The notes under the pieces: generated by a model
What the model was told of the DNA's origin: nothing
The model's input: only the letters and a program-made list of their open reading frames with translations
Databases searched by the model: none
Part shown: positions 38,602 through 48,194 of the stretch, one piece after another
Layout: each line of letters begins with the position of its first letter
Position numbering within the stretch: the stretch's first letter is position 1
Assembly: GCF_900100005.1 (NCBI RefSeq)
Contig: NZ_FNEB01000001.1
Span: 186,001 to 250,000 of the forward strand
Direction of reading: 5' to 3'
DNA length: 64,000 bases
From: Lutimaribacter saemankumensis
GTDB taxonomy: Bacteria; Pseudomonadota; Alphaproteobacteria; Rhodobacterales; Rhodobacteraceae
Program-made: the position numbers and the translations under genes

Positions 38602-41600
38602 ATGACGAAAGCCGACATTTCACTGAACGACAGGTTTGATCTGGAAAAGTCGCCGGTGCTGCTGAATGGCACGCAGGCGCTGGTGCGGTTGATGTTGATG
38701 CAAAAGGCCCGCGACGCGGCGGCCGGCCTGAATACGGCCGGCTTTGTCACCGGCTATCGCGGGTCGCCGCTTGGGGCGGTCGACATGCAGATGCGGCGCG
38801 CCGAAAAGTTTCTCGCGCAGTCGGACGTCAAATTCCAGGAGGGTCTGAACGAAGATCTGGCCGCCACCGCGATCTGGGGCAGCCAACAGGCCGAACTGCG
38901 CGGCGAAGGCAGTTTCGACGGTGTTTTCGGTCTATGGTACGGCAAGGGTCCGGGCGTCGACCGGTCCGGTGACGTGATGCGTCATGCCAACATGGCCGGT
39001 ACCAGCCCCCATGGCGGCGTGCTGATGGCGATGGGTGACGACCATACCGGCGAATCCTCGACGGTGCTGCACCAGTCGGAATGGGCGCTGGTGGATGCCT
39101 ACATGCCCGTGGTCAGCCCGGCGGGCGTTCAGGAAATCCTGGATTACGGGATCTATGGCTATGCGCTCAGCCGGTTTGCCGGTGTCTGGGTCGGCCTGAA
39201 GACGATGAAGGACACGATCGAGGCAACAGCCGTTGTCGATGGCCGCCCCGACCGGATGCAGCTGGTGCGCCCGGAATTCGAAATGCCCGAAGGCGGGCTG
39301 AACATCCGTCTTGTCGATGACCGCATCGAACAGGAGGCGCGTCTGATCGATTACAAGCGGCACGCCGCCGAGGCGTTCGCCCATGCGAACGGTATCGACA
39401 AGCGGGTCTGGGGCAAGCCGGGGGCAAAGATCGGGCTTGTCAGTCACGGCAAGAACTGGCTCGACCTTGTTCATGCGCTGTCGCTGCTGGGGATCGACGA
39501 GGCCGAGGCCGAACGCCTTGGAATCACCACCTACAAGGTGGGGCAGGTCTGGCCGCTGGACATGCGGGGATTCCACGATTGGGCCGAGGGCCTCGACCTG
39601 ATCATCGTGGTCGAGGAAAAGCGCAAGCTGATCGAGGTGCAGGTCAAGGAAGCGATCTTTGACGATCGCCGCGGCCGCCGCGTCTATGGCTGGCACAAGG
39701 GCCAGAACGGGCTGGAACTGTTCCCAAGCCGCTGGGCGCTGGACCCTGTGATGATCGCCGAGAAACTGGGCGACATCCTGATCGAGGAAGGCCGCGACAC
39801 CGACGGCATCAAGGCCGGGATGGCCGCGCTGGACGAGATCAAGCGCAACGACAACGCCGAGGAAATCGCCGCGCGCCTGCCGTATTTCTGTTCGGGCTGC
39901 CCGCATAACAGCTCGACCAAGGTGCCCGAGGGCAGCCGCGCCTATGCGGGCATCGGCTGTCACTTCATGGTCCAGTGGATGGACCGCGACACGCTGGGCT
40001 ACACCCATATGGGCGGCGAAGGCGCGAACTGGATCGGCGAGGCGCCGTTTTCCCAACGCGGCCATGTGTTCCAGAACCTCGGCGATGGCACCTATAACCA
40101 CTCGGGTATCATGGCGATCCGGGCCGCGTTGGCCTCGGGCGTGAACATCACCTACAAGATCCTCTACAACGACGCTGTCGCCATGACCGGCGGGCAGGGC
40201 AACGAGGGTGGGCTGGATGCCTACCGCATCGCCGCCGAGGTCAAGGCGATGGGCGTCAAGGAAGTCTTTGTCGTCTATGACGAGAAAGAGGACGTGGACC
40301 TGTCGCGCCTGCCCAAGGGCGTCCAAAGCTTTGAGCGCGCCGAGATGGACAGCGTCCAGAAGCGCGCGCGCGACGTTCCGGGCGTTTCCGTCATCCTGTA
40401 TATCCAGACCTGTGCGGCGGAAAAACGCCGCCGCCGCAAGCGGGGCAATTTCCCCGATCCCGATCGCCGCGTGTTCATCAACACCGATGTCTGCGAAGGC
40501 TGTGGCGATTGCGGCGTGCAGTCGAACTGCGTCTCGATCGTTCCGGTCGAAACCGAACTGGGCCGCAAACGGGCCATCGACCAATCGAGCTGCAACAAGG
40601 ATTTCTCTTGTCTGAAAGGGTTTTGTCCATCGTTCCTCACGCTTGAGGGGGCGAAGGTCAAGAAGGCCGCGACGACCGAGTTGGAACTGCCGCATATGGC
40701 CGAACCCGACCTGCCTGCTATCGACGGCACCTGGAACGTGGTGATCACCGGCGTCGGCGGCACCGGCGTGGTGACGATCGGCGCGGTGCTGGCGCAGGCG
40801 GCACAGATCGACGGCAAGGGGGCGGCCATGATGGAAATGGCGGGCCTCGCGCAAAAGGGCGGCGCGGTGCATATCCACTGCCGCCTGGCGGACAAGCCCG
40901 AGGATATCAGCGCCGTGCGCGTCGCCACCGGCGAGGCCGATGCGCTGATCGGCGGCGACCTTGTGGTCAGCGCCGGGGCCAAGACGCTGGGCCTGACGCG
41001 GCAGGGCCGCACCGGGGCTGTGGTCAACAGCCACGAGATCATCACCGGCGATTTCACCCGCAACACGGAATTCGCCCTGCCGACCGACCGTCTGACGCTC
41101 GCGCTGGAGGCGCGGTTGCGTGACCAGGTGATCCTGTTCGACGCGTCGGACCTGGCCAAGGCGACATTGGGCGACTCGATCTTTTCGAACATGATGATCT
41201 TTGGCGCGGCATGGCAACGCGGGCTGGTTCCCGTCAGCTATGACGCGATCAAGACCGCGATCGAGCTGAACGGCGCGGCGGTCGACCGCAACCTGCGGGC
41301 CTTTGAAATCGGCCGCTGGGCTGCTCTGAACCCCGAAGAGGCCGCGCGGCTGATCGAACCGAAAGTGGTGCAAAAGCCGAAGTCGCTGGACGAAAAGATC
41401 GCGTTCCGCGCCGATCACCTTGTGGCCTATCAGGGCAAGCGTCTGGCAAAGCGGTATCGCAAGCTGGTAGACCGCGCCGACGACGCCCGCCTGAAAGAGG
41501 CGGTCGCAAAGGGGTATCACAAGCTGCTGGCCTACAAGGACGAATATGAGGTCGCGCGCCTGCATCTGGACAGCTACGAAAAGGCGAAAAAGGAATTCGA

Positions 41601-42009
41601 GGGCGATTTCACCATGAAATTCCACCTCGCCCCGCCGATCCTGTCCAAGGAAGGGCCCGATGGCCGCCCCGCCAAGCGCGAATTCGGCCCCGGCATGATG
41701 CGCTGGTTCCGTCTGCTGGCCAAGATGAAGGGCCTGCGCGGCACGCCGCTCGATCCCTTCGGCCGGACATCGGAGCGCCGCATGGAACGCGCGCTGATCA
41801 AGCAGTACGAGGCCGACATGGCCGATATCCTGCCAAAGGTTACGCCGGCGACTATGGACATCGCCGTGGCGATTGCGGAACTGCCCTTGCAGATCCGGGG
41901 CTTCGGCCCGGTGAAAGAGGCCAACGAACGCAAGGCGGCCAAGCGGCGCGAGGAATTGCTCGCGGCGTTCCGGGATGGAGGAGCGGGGCTGGCCAAGGCG
42001 GCGGAATGA
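38602..42009 (+). CDS. Indolepyruvate ferredoxin oxidoreductase (fused alpha/beta type)
   Basis: 1135-residue fused 2-oxoacid:ferredoxin oxidoreductase. It oxidatively decarboxylates aryl or branched 2-oxoacids to acyl-CoA with ThDP. Order: N-terminal pyrimidine-binding/transketolase-like part (GYRGSPLGAVDMQ, ~residues 50-62), ThDP domain (YNDAVAMTGGQGNEGG, ~517-532), a Cys-rich segment with CEGCGDCGVQSNC and further Cys (~residues 630-675), then a gamma-type domain (ITGVGGTGVVTIGAVLAQA, ~715-733). Single-polypeptide forms are typical of Proteobacteria. A GGGGGG ribosome site precedes the ATG. Confidence 0.92.
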   Translation: MTKADISLNDRFDLEKSPVLLNGTQALVRLMLMQKARDAAAGLNTAGFVTGYRGSPLGAVDMQMRRAEKFLAQSDVKFQEGLNEDLAATAIWGSQQAELRGEGSFDGVFGLWYGKGPGVDRSGDVMRHANMAGTSPHGGVLMAMGDDHTGESSTVLHQSEWALVDAYMPVVSPAGVQEILDYGIYGYALSRFAGVWVGLKTMKDTIEATAVVDGRPDRMQLVRPEFEMPEGGLNIRLVDDRIEQEARLIDYKRHAAEAFAHANGIDKRVWGKPGAKIGLVSHGKNWLDLVHALSLLGIDEAEAERLGITTYKVGQVWPLDMRGFHDWAEGLDLIIVVEEKRKLIEVQVKEAIFDDRRGRRVYGWHKGQNGLELFPSRWALDPVMIAEKLGDILIEEGRDTDGIKAGMAALDEIKRNDNAEEIAARLPYFCSGCPHNSSTKVPEGSRAYAGIGCHFMVQWMDRDTLGYTHMGGEGANWIGEAPFSQRGHVFQNLGDGTYNHSGIMAIRAALASGVNITYKILYNDAVAMTGGQGNEGGLDAYRIAAEVKAMGVKEVFVVYDEKEDVDLSRLPKGVQSFERAEMDSVQKRARDVPGVSVILYIQTCAAEKRRRRKRGNFPDPDRRVFINTDVCEGCGDCGVQSNCVSIVPVETELGRKRAIDQSSCNKDFSCLKGFCPSFLTLEGAKVKKAATTELELPHMAEPDLPAIDGTWNVVITGVGGTGVVTIGAVLAQAAQIDGKGAAMMEMAGLAQKGGAVHIHCRLADKPEDISAVRVATGEADALIGGDLVVSAGAKTLGLTRQGRTGAVVNSHEIITGDFTRNTEFALPTDRLTLALEARLRDQVILFDASDLAKATLGDSIFSNMMIFGAAWQRGLVPVSYDAIKTAIELNGAAVDRNLRAFEIGRWAALNPEEAARLIEPKVVQKPKSLDEKIAFRADHLVAYQGKRLAKRYRKLVDRADDARLKEAVAKGYHKLLAYKDEYEVARLHLDSYEKAKKEFEGDFTMKFHLAPPILSKEGPDGRPAKREFGPGMMRWFRLLAKMKGLRGTPLDPFGRTSERRMERALIKQYEADMADILPKVTPATMDIAVAIAELPLQIRGFGPVKEANERKAAKRREELLAAFRDGGAGLAKAAE

Positions 42010-42107
42010 TCGCCGCCTTGCAACAGCCATTCACACATTTTTCAAAAACACTGGCCAGACTCGTGCCAGCGGCGTAAATCGTCGCCAGTGTTTTGGAGGA
42101 TGTGCCG

Positions 42108-42986
42108 ATGACGGGCCAGCGTCATATCGCCCGTGACATATCTTATGCGCATTCCGCCGCCACCCGCGGCGGGCGCGCGGTTATCCGTGTGATGGAAAAC
42201 GTGACCGGCCGGATCAGCCTGATCAAGCGCGCCGCCGGCTATGAACACGAGGTCGCCGCCGGGCGCGATTTCTGGGAAGTGATGGTGGACCGCTACGGGC
42301 TGAGCCTGGATGTGGTGGGTGGCAGCCTGTCGAACATCCCGGCAAACGGGCCGCTTATTCTGATCGCCAACCATCCCTATGGCATCCTCGACGGGCTGAT
42401 GATGGGGCACATCCTGTCCACCGTCCGCGGCGATTTCCGCATCCTGGCGCACAAGGTCTTTCGCAAGGCCGCAGACCTGAACCGCATCATCCTGCCGGTG
42501 AATTTCGATGAAAGCCGCGAGTCGGTGCAGGAAAACCTCGCCACGCGGAAAGAGGCGCTGCGCTATCTGTCCGCCGGTGGGGCCATCGGCATTTTCCCCG
42601 GCGGCACGGTGTCCACCGCCGTACGCCCGTTTTCACAACCGATGGATCCCGGCTGGCGGTCGTTCACCGCGCGGATGGTGGCCAAGTCAGGCGCGACGGT
42701 GGTGCCTGTTTATTTCGACGGCCACACAAGCCGGCTGTTCCAGATCGCAAGCCATCTGCATTCGACGCTGCGCATGGGTCTTTTGATCAAGGAATTCCGC
42801 AAGCGGGTGGATACGCCCGTGCGCGTCGTCGTCGGCCAGCCCATCGCGCAGGCCGAACTGGACGCCCGCGCCTGCGATGCGCGGGCAATGATGGATTTCC
42901 TGCGCAAAGCAACCTATGAGTTGTCTCCGACGCCGCTGGCCACCTATGACTACGGCTTTGAATTCGAGGAAAAGCACCGCGCTTGA
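42108..42986 (+). CDS. 1-acyl-sn-glycerol-3-phosphate acyltransferase-like (PlsC family)
   Basis: 292-residue acyltransferase. The PlsC blocks are visible: [10 protein letters not shown] (NHxxxxD variant, ~residues 88-97) and [11 protein letters not shown] (~residues 164-174), which replaces the usual FPEG with FPGG. It transfers an acyl group to a glycerol- or lyso-lipid; whether it makes phosphatidate or an ornithine/other membrane lipid is open. The ATG at 42108 is chosen because GGAGGA lies 7 nt upstream; an in-frame TTG at 42093 is unlikely. Confidence 0.82.
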   Translation: MTGQRHIARDISYAHSAATRGGRAVIRVMENVTGRISLIKRAAGYEHEVAAGRDFWEVMVDRYGLSLDVVGGSLSNIPANGPLILIANHPYGILDGLMMGHILSTVRGDFRILAHKVFRKAADLNRIILPVNFDESRESVQENLATRKEALRYLSAGGAIGIFPGGTVSTAVRPFSQPMDPGWRSFTARMVAKSGATVVPVYFDGHTSRLFQIASHLHSTLRMGLLIKEFRKRVDTPVRVVVGQPIAQAELDARACDARAMMDFLRKATYELSPTPLATYDYGFEFEEKHRA

Positions 42987-43009
42987 GGTGCAAGAGAACG
43001 GACGGGCCC

Positions 43010-43822
43010 ATGGCAGTTGGCATTTTCGATTCCGGCCTTGGTGGCCTCACGGTGCTCGAAGCGGCGCGCAAGCGCCTGCCGGATGTGCCGTTCGTCTATT
43101 TCGGTGACAGCGCCCATGCGCCCTATGGCGTGCGCGATGCCGACGATATCTACAACCTGACGACCTCCGCTGTCGAACGGTTGTGGGATGCGGGATGTGA
43201 TCTTGTGATCCTGGCCTGCAACACGGCCAGCGCGGCGGCATTGCGCCGGATGCAGGAATCCTGGGTGCCGCGTGAAAAGCGTGTGCTGGGCGTGTTCGTG
43301 CCGCTGATCGAGGCGCTGACCGAACGGCAATGGGGCGACAACAGTCCGCCCCGCGAGGTTGCGGTCAAGCATGTGGCGCTGTTCGCGACACCAGCCACCG
43401 TTGCCAGCCGCGCCTTTCAGCGCGAACTGGCCTTTCGCGCCATCGGTGTGGATGTCGAGGCGCAGGCCTGTGGCGGCGTGGTCGATGCCATCGAAGAGGG
43501 CGACATGATCCTGGCCGAGGCGCTGGTGCGCAGCCATGTCGACGCCCTCAGGCGCAAGATGCCCACCCCCGAGGCCGCGATCCTTGGCTGCACGCATTAT
43601 CCGCTGCTGCAGGACGTGTTCCAGGATGCGCTCGGCGCCGATGTGAATTTCTACAGCCAGGCCAACCTTGTGGCGGAAAGCCTTGCGGATTACCTGCAGC
43701 GGCACCCCGGCATGATCGGCAGCGGTACGGAAGAGAAATACCTGACGACGGGCGATCCCAAGCGGGTATCTAGCCGTGCCACACAGTTCCTGCGCCGGCA
43801 GATCACCTTCGACGGGGCCTGA
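43010..43822 (+). CDS. murI: Glutamate racemase
   Basis: 270-residue MurI, making D-glutamate for peptidoglycan. [12 protein letters not shown] (residues ~5-16), [11 protein letters not shown] (~30-40), the first catalytic Cys in LACNTASAA (Cys70) and the second in LGCTHYPLL (~residue 193) are all present. The ATG at 43010 gives the usual N-terminus; it starts 23 nt after the acyltransferase stop, so the two are probably one transcript. Confidence 0.95.
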   Translation: MAVGIFDSGLGGLTVLEAARKRLPDVPFVYFGDSAHAPYGVRDADDIYNLTTSAVERLWDAGCDLVILACNTASAAALRRMQESWVPREKRVLGVFVPLIEALTERQWGDNSPPREVAVKHVALFATPATVASRAFQRELAFRAIGVDVEAQACGGVVDAIEEGDMILAEALVRSHVDALRRKMPTPEAAILGCTHYPLLQDVFQDALGADVNFYSQANLVAESLADYLQRHPGMIGSGTEEKYLTTGDPKRVSSRATQFLRRQITFDGA

Positions 43823-43894
43823 GCTGCCGCGAAAGGGACAATAGGTAGCAGACTGGCCTCTTGGCATAGATGCGGCGAATACATATCTTAACTG

Positions 43895-43904
43895 CATTCG
43901 AATG
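43895..43904. promoter_or_regulatory. Palindrome upstream of ccmE
   Basis: CATTCGAATG is a perfect 10-bp palindrome within a wider ATACAT...ATGTAT repeat, 27-36 bp before the ccmE start. Weak evidence for an operator. Confidence 0.25.
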
Positions 43905-43930
43905 TATGCCGTCAGATCGGGAATGGCCCC

Positions 43931-44377
43931 ATGAAATCGCTGAAGAAAACCCGCCGTATCCAGGTGATTGCCCTGGCAGCTTTGGCGCTGGTCGTATCGA
44001 CCGCGTTGATCGGCTATGCGATGCGGGACGGGATCAACTTTTTCCGCTCTCCGGCACAGGTTCTGGCCGAGCCGCCGGGCCCGACCGAGGTGTTCCGCAT
44101 CGGCGGCCTTGTCGCCGAAGGCAGCCTGCAACGCGGGCAGGGCGAGACAATCCGCTTTGCCGTGACCGATGGCGGTGCGACGATTCCCGTTCACTACACC
44201 GGTGTTCTTCCTGATCTTTTCGAAGAGAACCAGGGCATGGTCGGAACCGGAAAATACGTGAACGGTATCTTCGAAGCCTCTGAAATCCTTGCGAAACACG
44301 ACGAAACCTACATGCCCAAGGAAGTTGTGGACGCGTTGAAAGAACAGGGCGTCTACAAAGACCCGAACGGTAGTTAA
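43931..44377 (+). CDS. ccmE: Cytochrome c maturation protein CcmE
   Basis: 148-residue periplasmic heme chaperone with an N-terminal anchor (residues ~11-28). Its heme-binding motif is H123-D-E-T-Y127, matching the H-x-x-x-Y signature whose His binds heme covalently. VHYTGVLPDLFEENQGMVGTG is the other family block. In related genomes ccmE is close to ccmF and ccmH; here the GTA lysis pair separates them. Confidence 0.95.
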   Translation: MKSLKKTRRIQVIALAALALVVSTALIGYAMRDGINFFRSPAQVLAEPPGPTEVFRIGGLVAEGSLQRGQGETIRFAVTDGGATIPVHYTGVLPDLFEENQGMVGTGKYVNGIFEASEILAKHDETYMPKEVVDALKEQGVYKDPNGS

Positions 44378-44404
44378 TCACGCCATTAACCCGTGACCCG
44401 CCAC

Positions 44405-44424
44405 GGTTTGCATCTGAGCAAACC
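44405..44424. promoter_or_regulatory. Inverted repeat upstream of the GTA lysis genes
   Basis: GGTTTGC-N6-GCAAACC, a perfect 7-bp inverted repeat ending 14 bp before the endolysin start. A TTAA half-site of the CtrA type lies just upstream (CCATTAACC, 44383-44391). It has no T-run, so an operator is more likely than a terminator. The regulator is not identified. Confidence 0.5.
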
Positions 44425-44438
44425 ATGAGGCGGGTTTC

Positions 44439-45050
44439 ATGCCTGACATCCAAGACATCGCGCGCGCCATAGTGGCGCGCGAAGGTGGGTTCGTGAACGA
44501 CCCCGACGATCCCGGCGGCGCCACCAAGCATGGCGTTACCATTCACACCATGCGGCGACTGGGGCTCGACCTGACGGGCGACGGGCAGGTCGACATTTCC
44601 GACGTGCGGCAACTGACCCGCGCCGAGGCCGAACGGATTTTCCTGCAGCACTATTTCCATGGGCCCCGGGTCGCGGCCTTGCCCGAGGTTCTGCAGGCCA
44701 GCGTATTCGACATGTACGTGAACGCGGGATCGAACGCGGTGCGCATCCTGCAACGCCTGCTGCGCCAGATGGGGCATGACGTGGCTGTCGACGGTGTGAT
44801 CGGGCCGCAAACCATTGCCGCAGCGCAAGCCGCGGCACAGGCCGCGCCCGACCATATTTCCGATGCCTACGGGATCGCGCGGCGCAACTACTATTTCCGC
44901 ATCGCCGACACCCGCGCGGCCAGCCGCAAATACGTCCGGCGCCGCGATGGCGGCAAAGGGGGATGGATCGTGCGGGCGGAAGAGTTCATTTCCCCCCGGT
45001 TTCACCTGACACGCACCGAATTTCAGGAAAGGATTGCCGGATGGCTTTGA
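44439..45050 (+). CDS. GTA-type endolysin, N-acetylmuramidase (GH108)
   Basis: 203-residue peptidoglycan muramidase. The catalytic Glu is E15 in VAREGGFVNDPDDPGG, the GH108 signature; a C-terminal peptidoglycan-binding-like part follows (GHDVAVDGVIGPQTIAAAQ, ~residues 111-129). No signal peptide, so export needs a holin, encoded next with a 10-nt overlap. The pair corresponds to the R. capsulatus GTA lysis genes. Residues 44-55 (D-x-T-x-D-G-x-V-D-x-x-D) form an EF-hand/dockerin-like calcium loop, unusual for the family. Confidence 0.88.
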   Translation: MPDIQDIARAIVAREGGFVNDPDDPGGATKHGVTIHTMRRLGLDLTGDGQVDISDVRQLTRAEAERIFLQHYFHGPRVAALPEVLQASVFDMYVNAGSNAVRILQRLLRQMGHDVAVDGVIGPQTIAAAQAAAQAAPDHISDAYGIARRNYYFRIADTRAASRKYVRRRDGGKGGWIVRAEEFISPRFHLTRTEFQERIAGWL

Positions 45051-45616
45051 TCGACACGCTTCTCGACACGGTGTTCGGTGACAACGGGCTACGCCGCACC
45101 GCCGAGGTTTTTCGCGAAAACGCCGAAGCGGCGGGCGCCCGTGCGGCAGACCGCCACGCCGCGGCGCTGGAACAGTTCGGGGCCGAATTCGCCGCCGCGG
45201 AGCGAACCCGTTTCGACCGGGTCATGGACGCGGTCAACCGCTTCCCGCGACCGGCCCTGGCGCTAGGGACGCTGGGCCTTTTCGTGTCGGCGATGGTCGA
45301 TCCGGTCTGGTTCGGGGCGCGAATGCAGGGGCTTGCCCTCGTGCCCGAGCCGCTGTGGTGGCTTCTTGGGGCGATCGTCAGTTTTTACTTCGGCGCGCGC
45401 CATCAGGCCAAGGGGCAAGAGTTCCAGATGCGGATCGCGCGGGGAATGGCGCGCGGGTCTGGTCTGCACGGTGGTCAAGCCCGGCTGCGGCGCAGCGGGG
45501 CCCAAAGCCCCGGAATTGCGCGCAGCGACAGCGACGCGGCCCTGACGCTGGATGCGGTGCGCCCCGATGCCAACCCGGCGCTCGAGGCCTGGCGCCATGA
45601 CGCGGGACGGCGCTGA
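45041..45616 (+). CDS. GTA holin (3TM type)
   Basis: 191-residue membrane protein of the GTA_holin_3TM family. A long, Ala/Glu-rich N-terminal helical region is followed by hydrophobic segments (ALALGTLGLFVSAMVD, ~residues 71-86; LWWLLGAIVSFYFGA, ~residues 105-119). The tail is basic and polar. It lets the upstream endolysin reach the wall, releasing GTA particles in related bacteria. It overlaps the endolysin by 10 nt and lies 68 nt before ccmF. Confidence 0.85.
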   Translation: MALIDTLLDTVFGDNGLRRTAEVFRENAEAAGARAADRHAAALEQFGAEFAAAERTRFDRVMDAVNRFPRPALALGTLGLFVSAMVDPVWFGARMQGLALVPEPLWWLLGAIVSFYFGARHQAKGQEFQMRIARGMARGSGLHGGQARLRRSGAQSPGIARSDSDAALTLDAVRPDANPALEAWRHDAGRR

Positions 45617-45684
45617 CCGCGACAAGTTGAACAGGTGGGCAGAATCGGATTTGCCCGCCTGATCTAAAGGCATATAACAAGGAC

Positions 45685-47661
45685 ATGATTACAGAACTCG
45701 GCCACTTCGCCCTTGTCCTCGCATTCCTGGTCGCCTGCGTTCAGGCGGTCGTTCCCCTCATCGGTGCGCACAAGCGCTGGCCTGGCTGGATGGCCGTGGC
45801 CGAACCTGCTGCAAACGCGCAGTTTTTGCTGACGGCGTTTTCCTTTGCAGCGCTGACCTATGCGTTCGTGACATCGGATTTCTCGCTGCGGCTGGTGACG
45901 CTGAATAGCCACTCGCTCAAGCCGATGATCTACAAGATCTCGGGCGTCTGGGGGAACCACGAAGGTTCGATGCTGCTGTGGGTGCTGATACTGACGCTGT
46001 TCGGCGCCACGGCGGCCTGGTTCGGCGGCAACCTTCCGCCGACGCTGAAGGCCCGTGTTCTGGCCGTGCAATCGGCCATTTCGGTGGCGTTCTTCGCCTT
46101 CATCCTGTTCACGTCCAACCCGTTCCTGCGCCTGGCGGTGCCGCCCTTTGACGGGCAGGATCTGAACCCGCTTCTGCAGGATCCGGGCCTCGCCTTCCAT
46201 CCGCCCTTCCTCTACCTCGGCTATGTGGGGCTTTCGATGGCGTTCTCGTTCGCGGTTGCCGCCCTGATCGAAGGCCGCGTCGACGCCGCCTGGGGCCGCT
46301 GGGTGCGGCCCTGGACGCTGGCCGCGTGGGTGTTTCTGACCATCGGTATCGGTCTTGGCAGCTGGTGGGCCTATTACGAGCTCGGCTGGGGCGGTTTCTG
46401 GTTCTGGGATCCGGTCGAAAACGCATCCTTCATGCCCTGGCTGATCGCCGCCGCCTTGCTGCATTCCGCAATCGTGGTCGAAAAGCGCGAGGCGCTGAAA
46501 AGCTGGACGATCCTGCTGGCGATCATGGCGTTCGGGTTCAGCCTGATCGGCACCTTCATCGTGCGCTCGGGCGTCATCACCAGTGTCCATGCCTTTGCCA
46601 ACGACCCCGAACGCGGCGTGTTCATCCTGCTGATCCTGGGGTTCTTCATGGGCGGCGCGCTGATCCTTTACGCCGCACGGGCGCAGGCGATGGAGGCCAA
46701 GGGCGTGTTCAGCATGGTCAGCCGCGAAAGCGCGCTGGTGGTGAACAACATCCTGCTGGCGGTCAGCGCATTCGTCGTGTTCGTCGGCACGATCTGGCCG
46801 CTTGTGGCCGAACTCGCCTTCGCCCGCAAACTGTCTGTGGGCGCGCCGTTCTTCAACATGGCCTTCACACCGTTCTTCATCATTCTGGGCGCGATCCTGC
46901 CCGTGGGCGCGATGATGCCCTGGAAACGCGGCAGCATTACCCGTGCGTTCCGGCCGCTGCGTGGGGCATTCGCACTGGCGGTGGCCTTGGCGGCGCTGGC
47001 TTTCGCACTCCAGACCGGGCGCAGCGCTATGGGCCCGCTTGGCTTGTTCCTGGGCTCGTGGCTGGTTTTTGGCGCGGCGGTGGATATCTGGAGCAGAACG
47101 GGCCGCGGCGCGATCGGGGATCGGTCGCGCAGGCTGTTGCGACTGCCGGGCGCCGACTGGGGCAAGGCAGTGGCCCATGCCGGCCTGGGCGTGACGATGT
47201 TCGGCATCGCGGGACTTATGGCCTGGGAGGCCGAGGATATCCGCGTGGTCCAGAAGGGCGAAAGTTTTGACATTGCCGGCTTTACGTTGACGCTGGAAGA
47301 CGTGCAGCGCGTGCAGGGGCCGAACTACATCTCCACGATGGGCACGGTCGAGGTGACGCGTGACGGCCGGACGGTTTCCACGCTCTATCCCGAAAAACGG
47401 TTCTATCCGGTGGCCGAAATGCCCACCACCGAGGCGGCGATCGACAACGGGTTCCTGCGGGATGTCTATGTCGTGATCGGCGATCCGCAGGATAAAGGCG
47501 GCTGGGCCGTGCGGACCTATTACAAGCCGCTGGCGAACTGGATCTGGGGCGGCTCGATCCTGATGGCATTGGGTGGCTTCATCAGCCTGAGCGACCGCAG
47601 ATACCGTGTGGCCGCAGGTGCGCGCCGCACCCGCGGGCCCGCGGGGGTTCCTGCGGAATGA
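45685..47661 (+). CDS. ccmF: Heme lyase CcmF
   Basis: 658-residue polytopic protein that, with CcmH, ligates heme from CcmE to apocytochrome c. The tryptophan-rich WWD-type motif GWGGFWFWDPVENASFMPW (~residues 236-254) and the His/Trp-rich loops (KISGVWGNHEGSMLLW, ~residues 86-101) are intact. Length is standard. It overlaps ccmH by 4 nt (ATGA). Confidence 0.96.
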   Translation: MITELGHFALVLAFLVACVQAVVPLIGAHKRWPGWMAVAEPAANAQFLLTAFSFAALTYAFVTSDFSLRLVTLNSHSLKPMIYKISGVWGNHEGSMLLWVLILTLFGATAAWFGGNLPPTLKARVLAVQSAISVAFFAFILFTSNPFLRLAVPPFDGQDLNPLLQDPGLAFHPPFLYLGYVGLSMAFSFAVAALIEGRVDAAWGRWVRPWTLAAWVFLTIGIGLGSWWAYYELGWGGFWFWDPVENASFMPWLIAAALLHSAIVVEKREALKSWTILLAIMAFGFSLIGTFIVRSGVITSVHAFANDPERGVFILLILGFFMGGALILYAARAQAMEAKGVFSMVSRESALVVNNILLAVSAFVVFVGTIWPLVAELAFARKLSVGAPFFNMAFTPFFIILGAILPVGAMMPWKRGSITRAFRPLRGAFALAVALAALAFALQTGRSAMGPLGLFLGSWLVFGAAVDIWSRTGRGAIGDRSRRLLRLPGADWGKAVAHAGLGVTMFGIAGLMAWEAEDIRVVQKGESFDIAGFTLTLEDVQRVQGPNYISTMGTVEVTRDGRTVSTLYPEKRFYPVAEMPTTEAAIDNGFLRDVYVVIGDPQDKGGWAVRTYYKPLANWIWGGSILMALGGFISLSDRRYRVAAGARRTRGPAGVPAE

Positions 47662-48122
47662 AACGACTGATTCTGGCCCTGATGCTTGCGCTGCTGCCGC
47701 TGACGCCCGCATTCGCGGTGCAACCCGACGAGGTTCTGGACGACCCCGTGCTCGAGGAGCGCGCGCGCGAGCTTTCGAAAGGGCTGCGCTGCCTTGTCTG
47801 CCGGAACGAGAATATCGACGACTCCAACGCCACGCTTGCGCGCGACCTGCGCCTTCTGGTGCGCGAGCGCCTTGTTGCCGGTGACAGCGACGACGAGGTG
47901 ATTGACTACGTCGTCGACCGCTACGGCGAATATGTGCTGCTGCAACCGCGTGCGACCGGGGCGAACTGGCTGCTTTGGGCCGCCGGTCCGATCATGCTGG
48001 TGCTTGGGTTCGGTATCGGGGTCGCCTATCTGCGCCGCAGGGAAGCGATGCCCGAACCGGCCGATACCGTTGCGCTCAGCGACGAAGAAAAGGCCCGTCT
48101 GGACGATATTCTGGACAAGTGA
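47658..48122 (+). CDS. ccmH: Cytochrome c maturation protein CcmH (CcmL-like)
   Basis: 154-residue periplasmic thiol protein with a signal sequence (cleavage near residue 20), the reactive LRCLVC motif (Cys45, Cys48), and a C-terminal anchor (residues ~103-123). It reduces or resolves apocytochrome c disulfides during heme attachment. Lacks the TPR domain of the fused E. coli CcmH. Start overlaps the ccmF stop as ATGA. Confidence 0.95.
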   Translation: MKRLILALMLALLPLTPAFAVQPDEVLDDPVLEERARELSKGLRCLVCRNENIDDSNATLARDLRLLVRERLVAGDSDDEVIDYVVDRYGEYVLLQPRATGANWLLWAAGPIMLVLGFGIGVAYLRRREAMPEPADTVALSDEEKARLDDILDK

Positions 48123-48194
48123 CGCGCAGTTCCCCTTTTCCTTACCACGCGGTCGGTTATGCTGCGCGGGAAACGGAACAGGGAGGGCCAGCGC

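Noticed and set aside
38932-42030. 1032-codon open frame antisense to indolepyruvate oxidoreductase
   Set aside because: Low-complexity His/Arg/Gln/Ala-rich translation, no ribosome site or domain; typical shadow in high-GC DNA of a clearly coding opposite strand.
45664-47712. 682-codon antisense frame over ccmF
   Set aside because: Shadow of ccmF; no family similarity and no start context.
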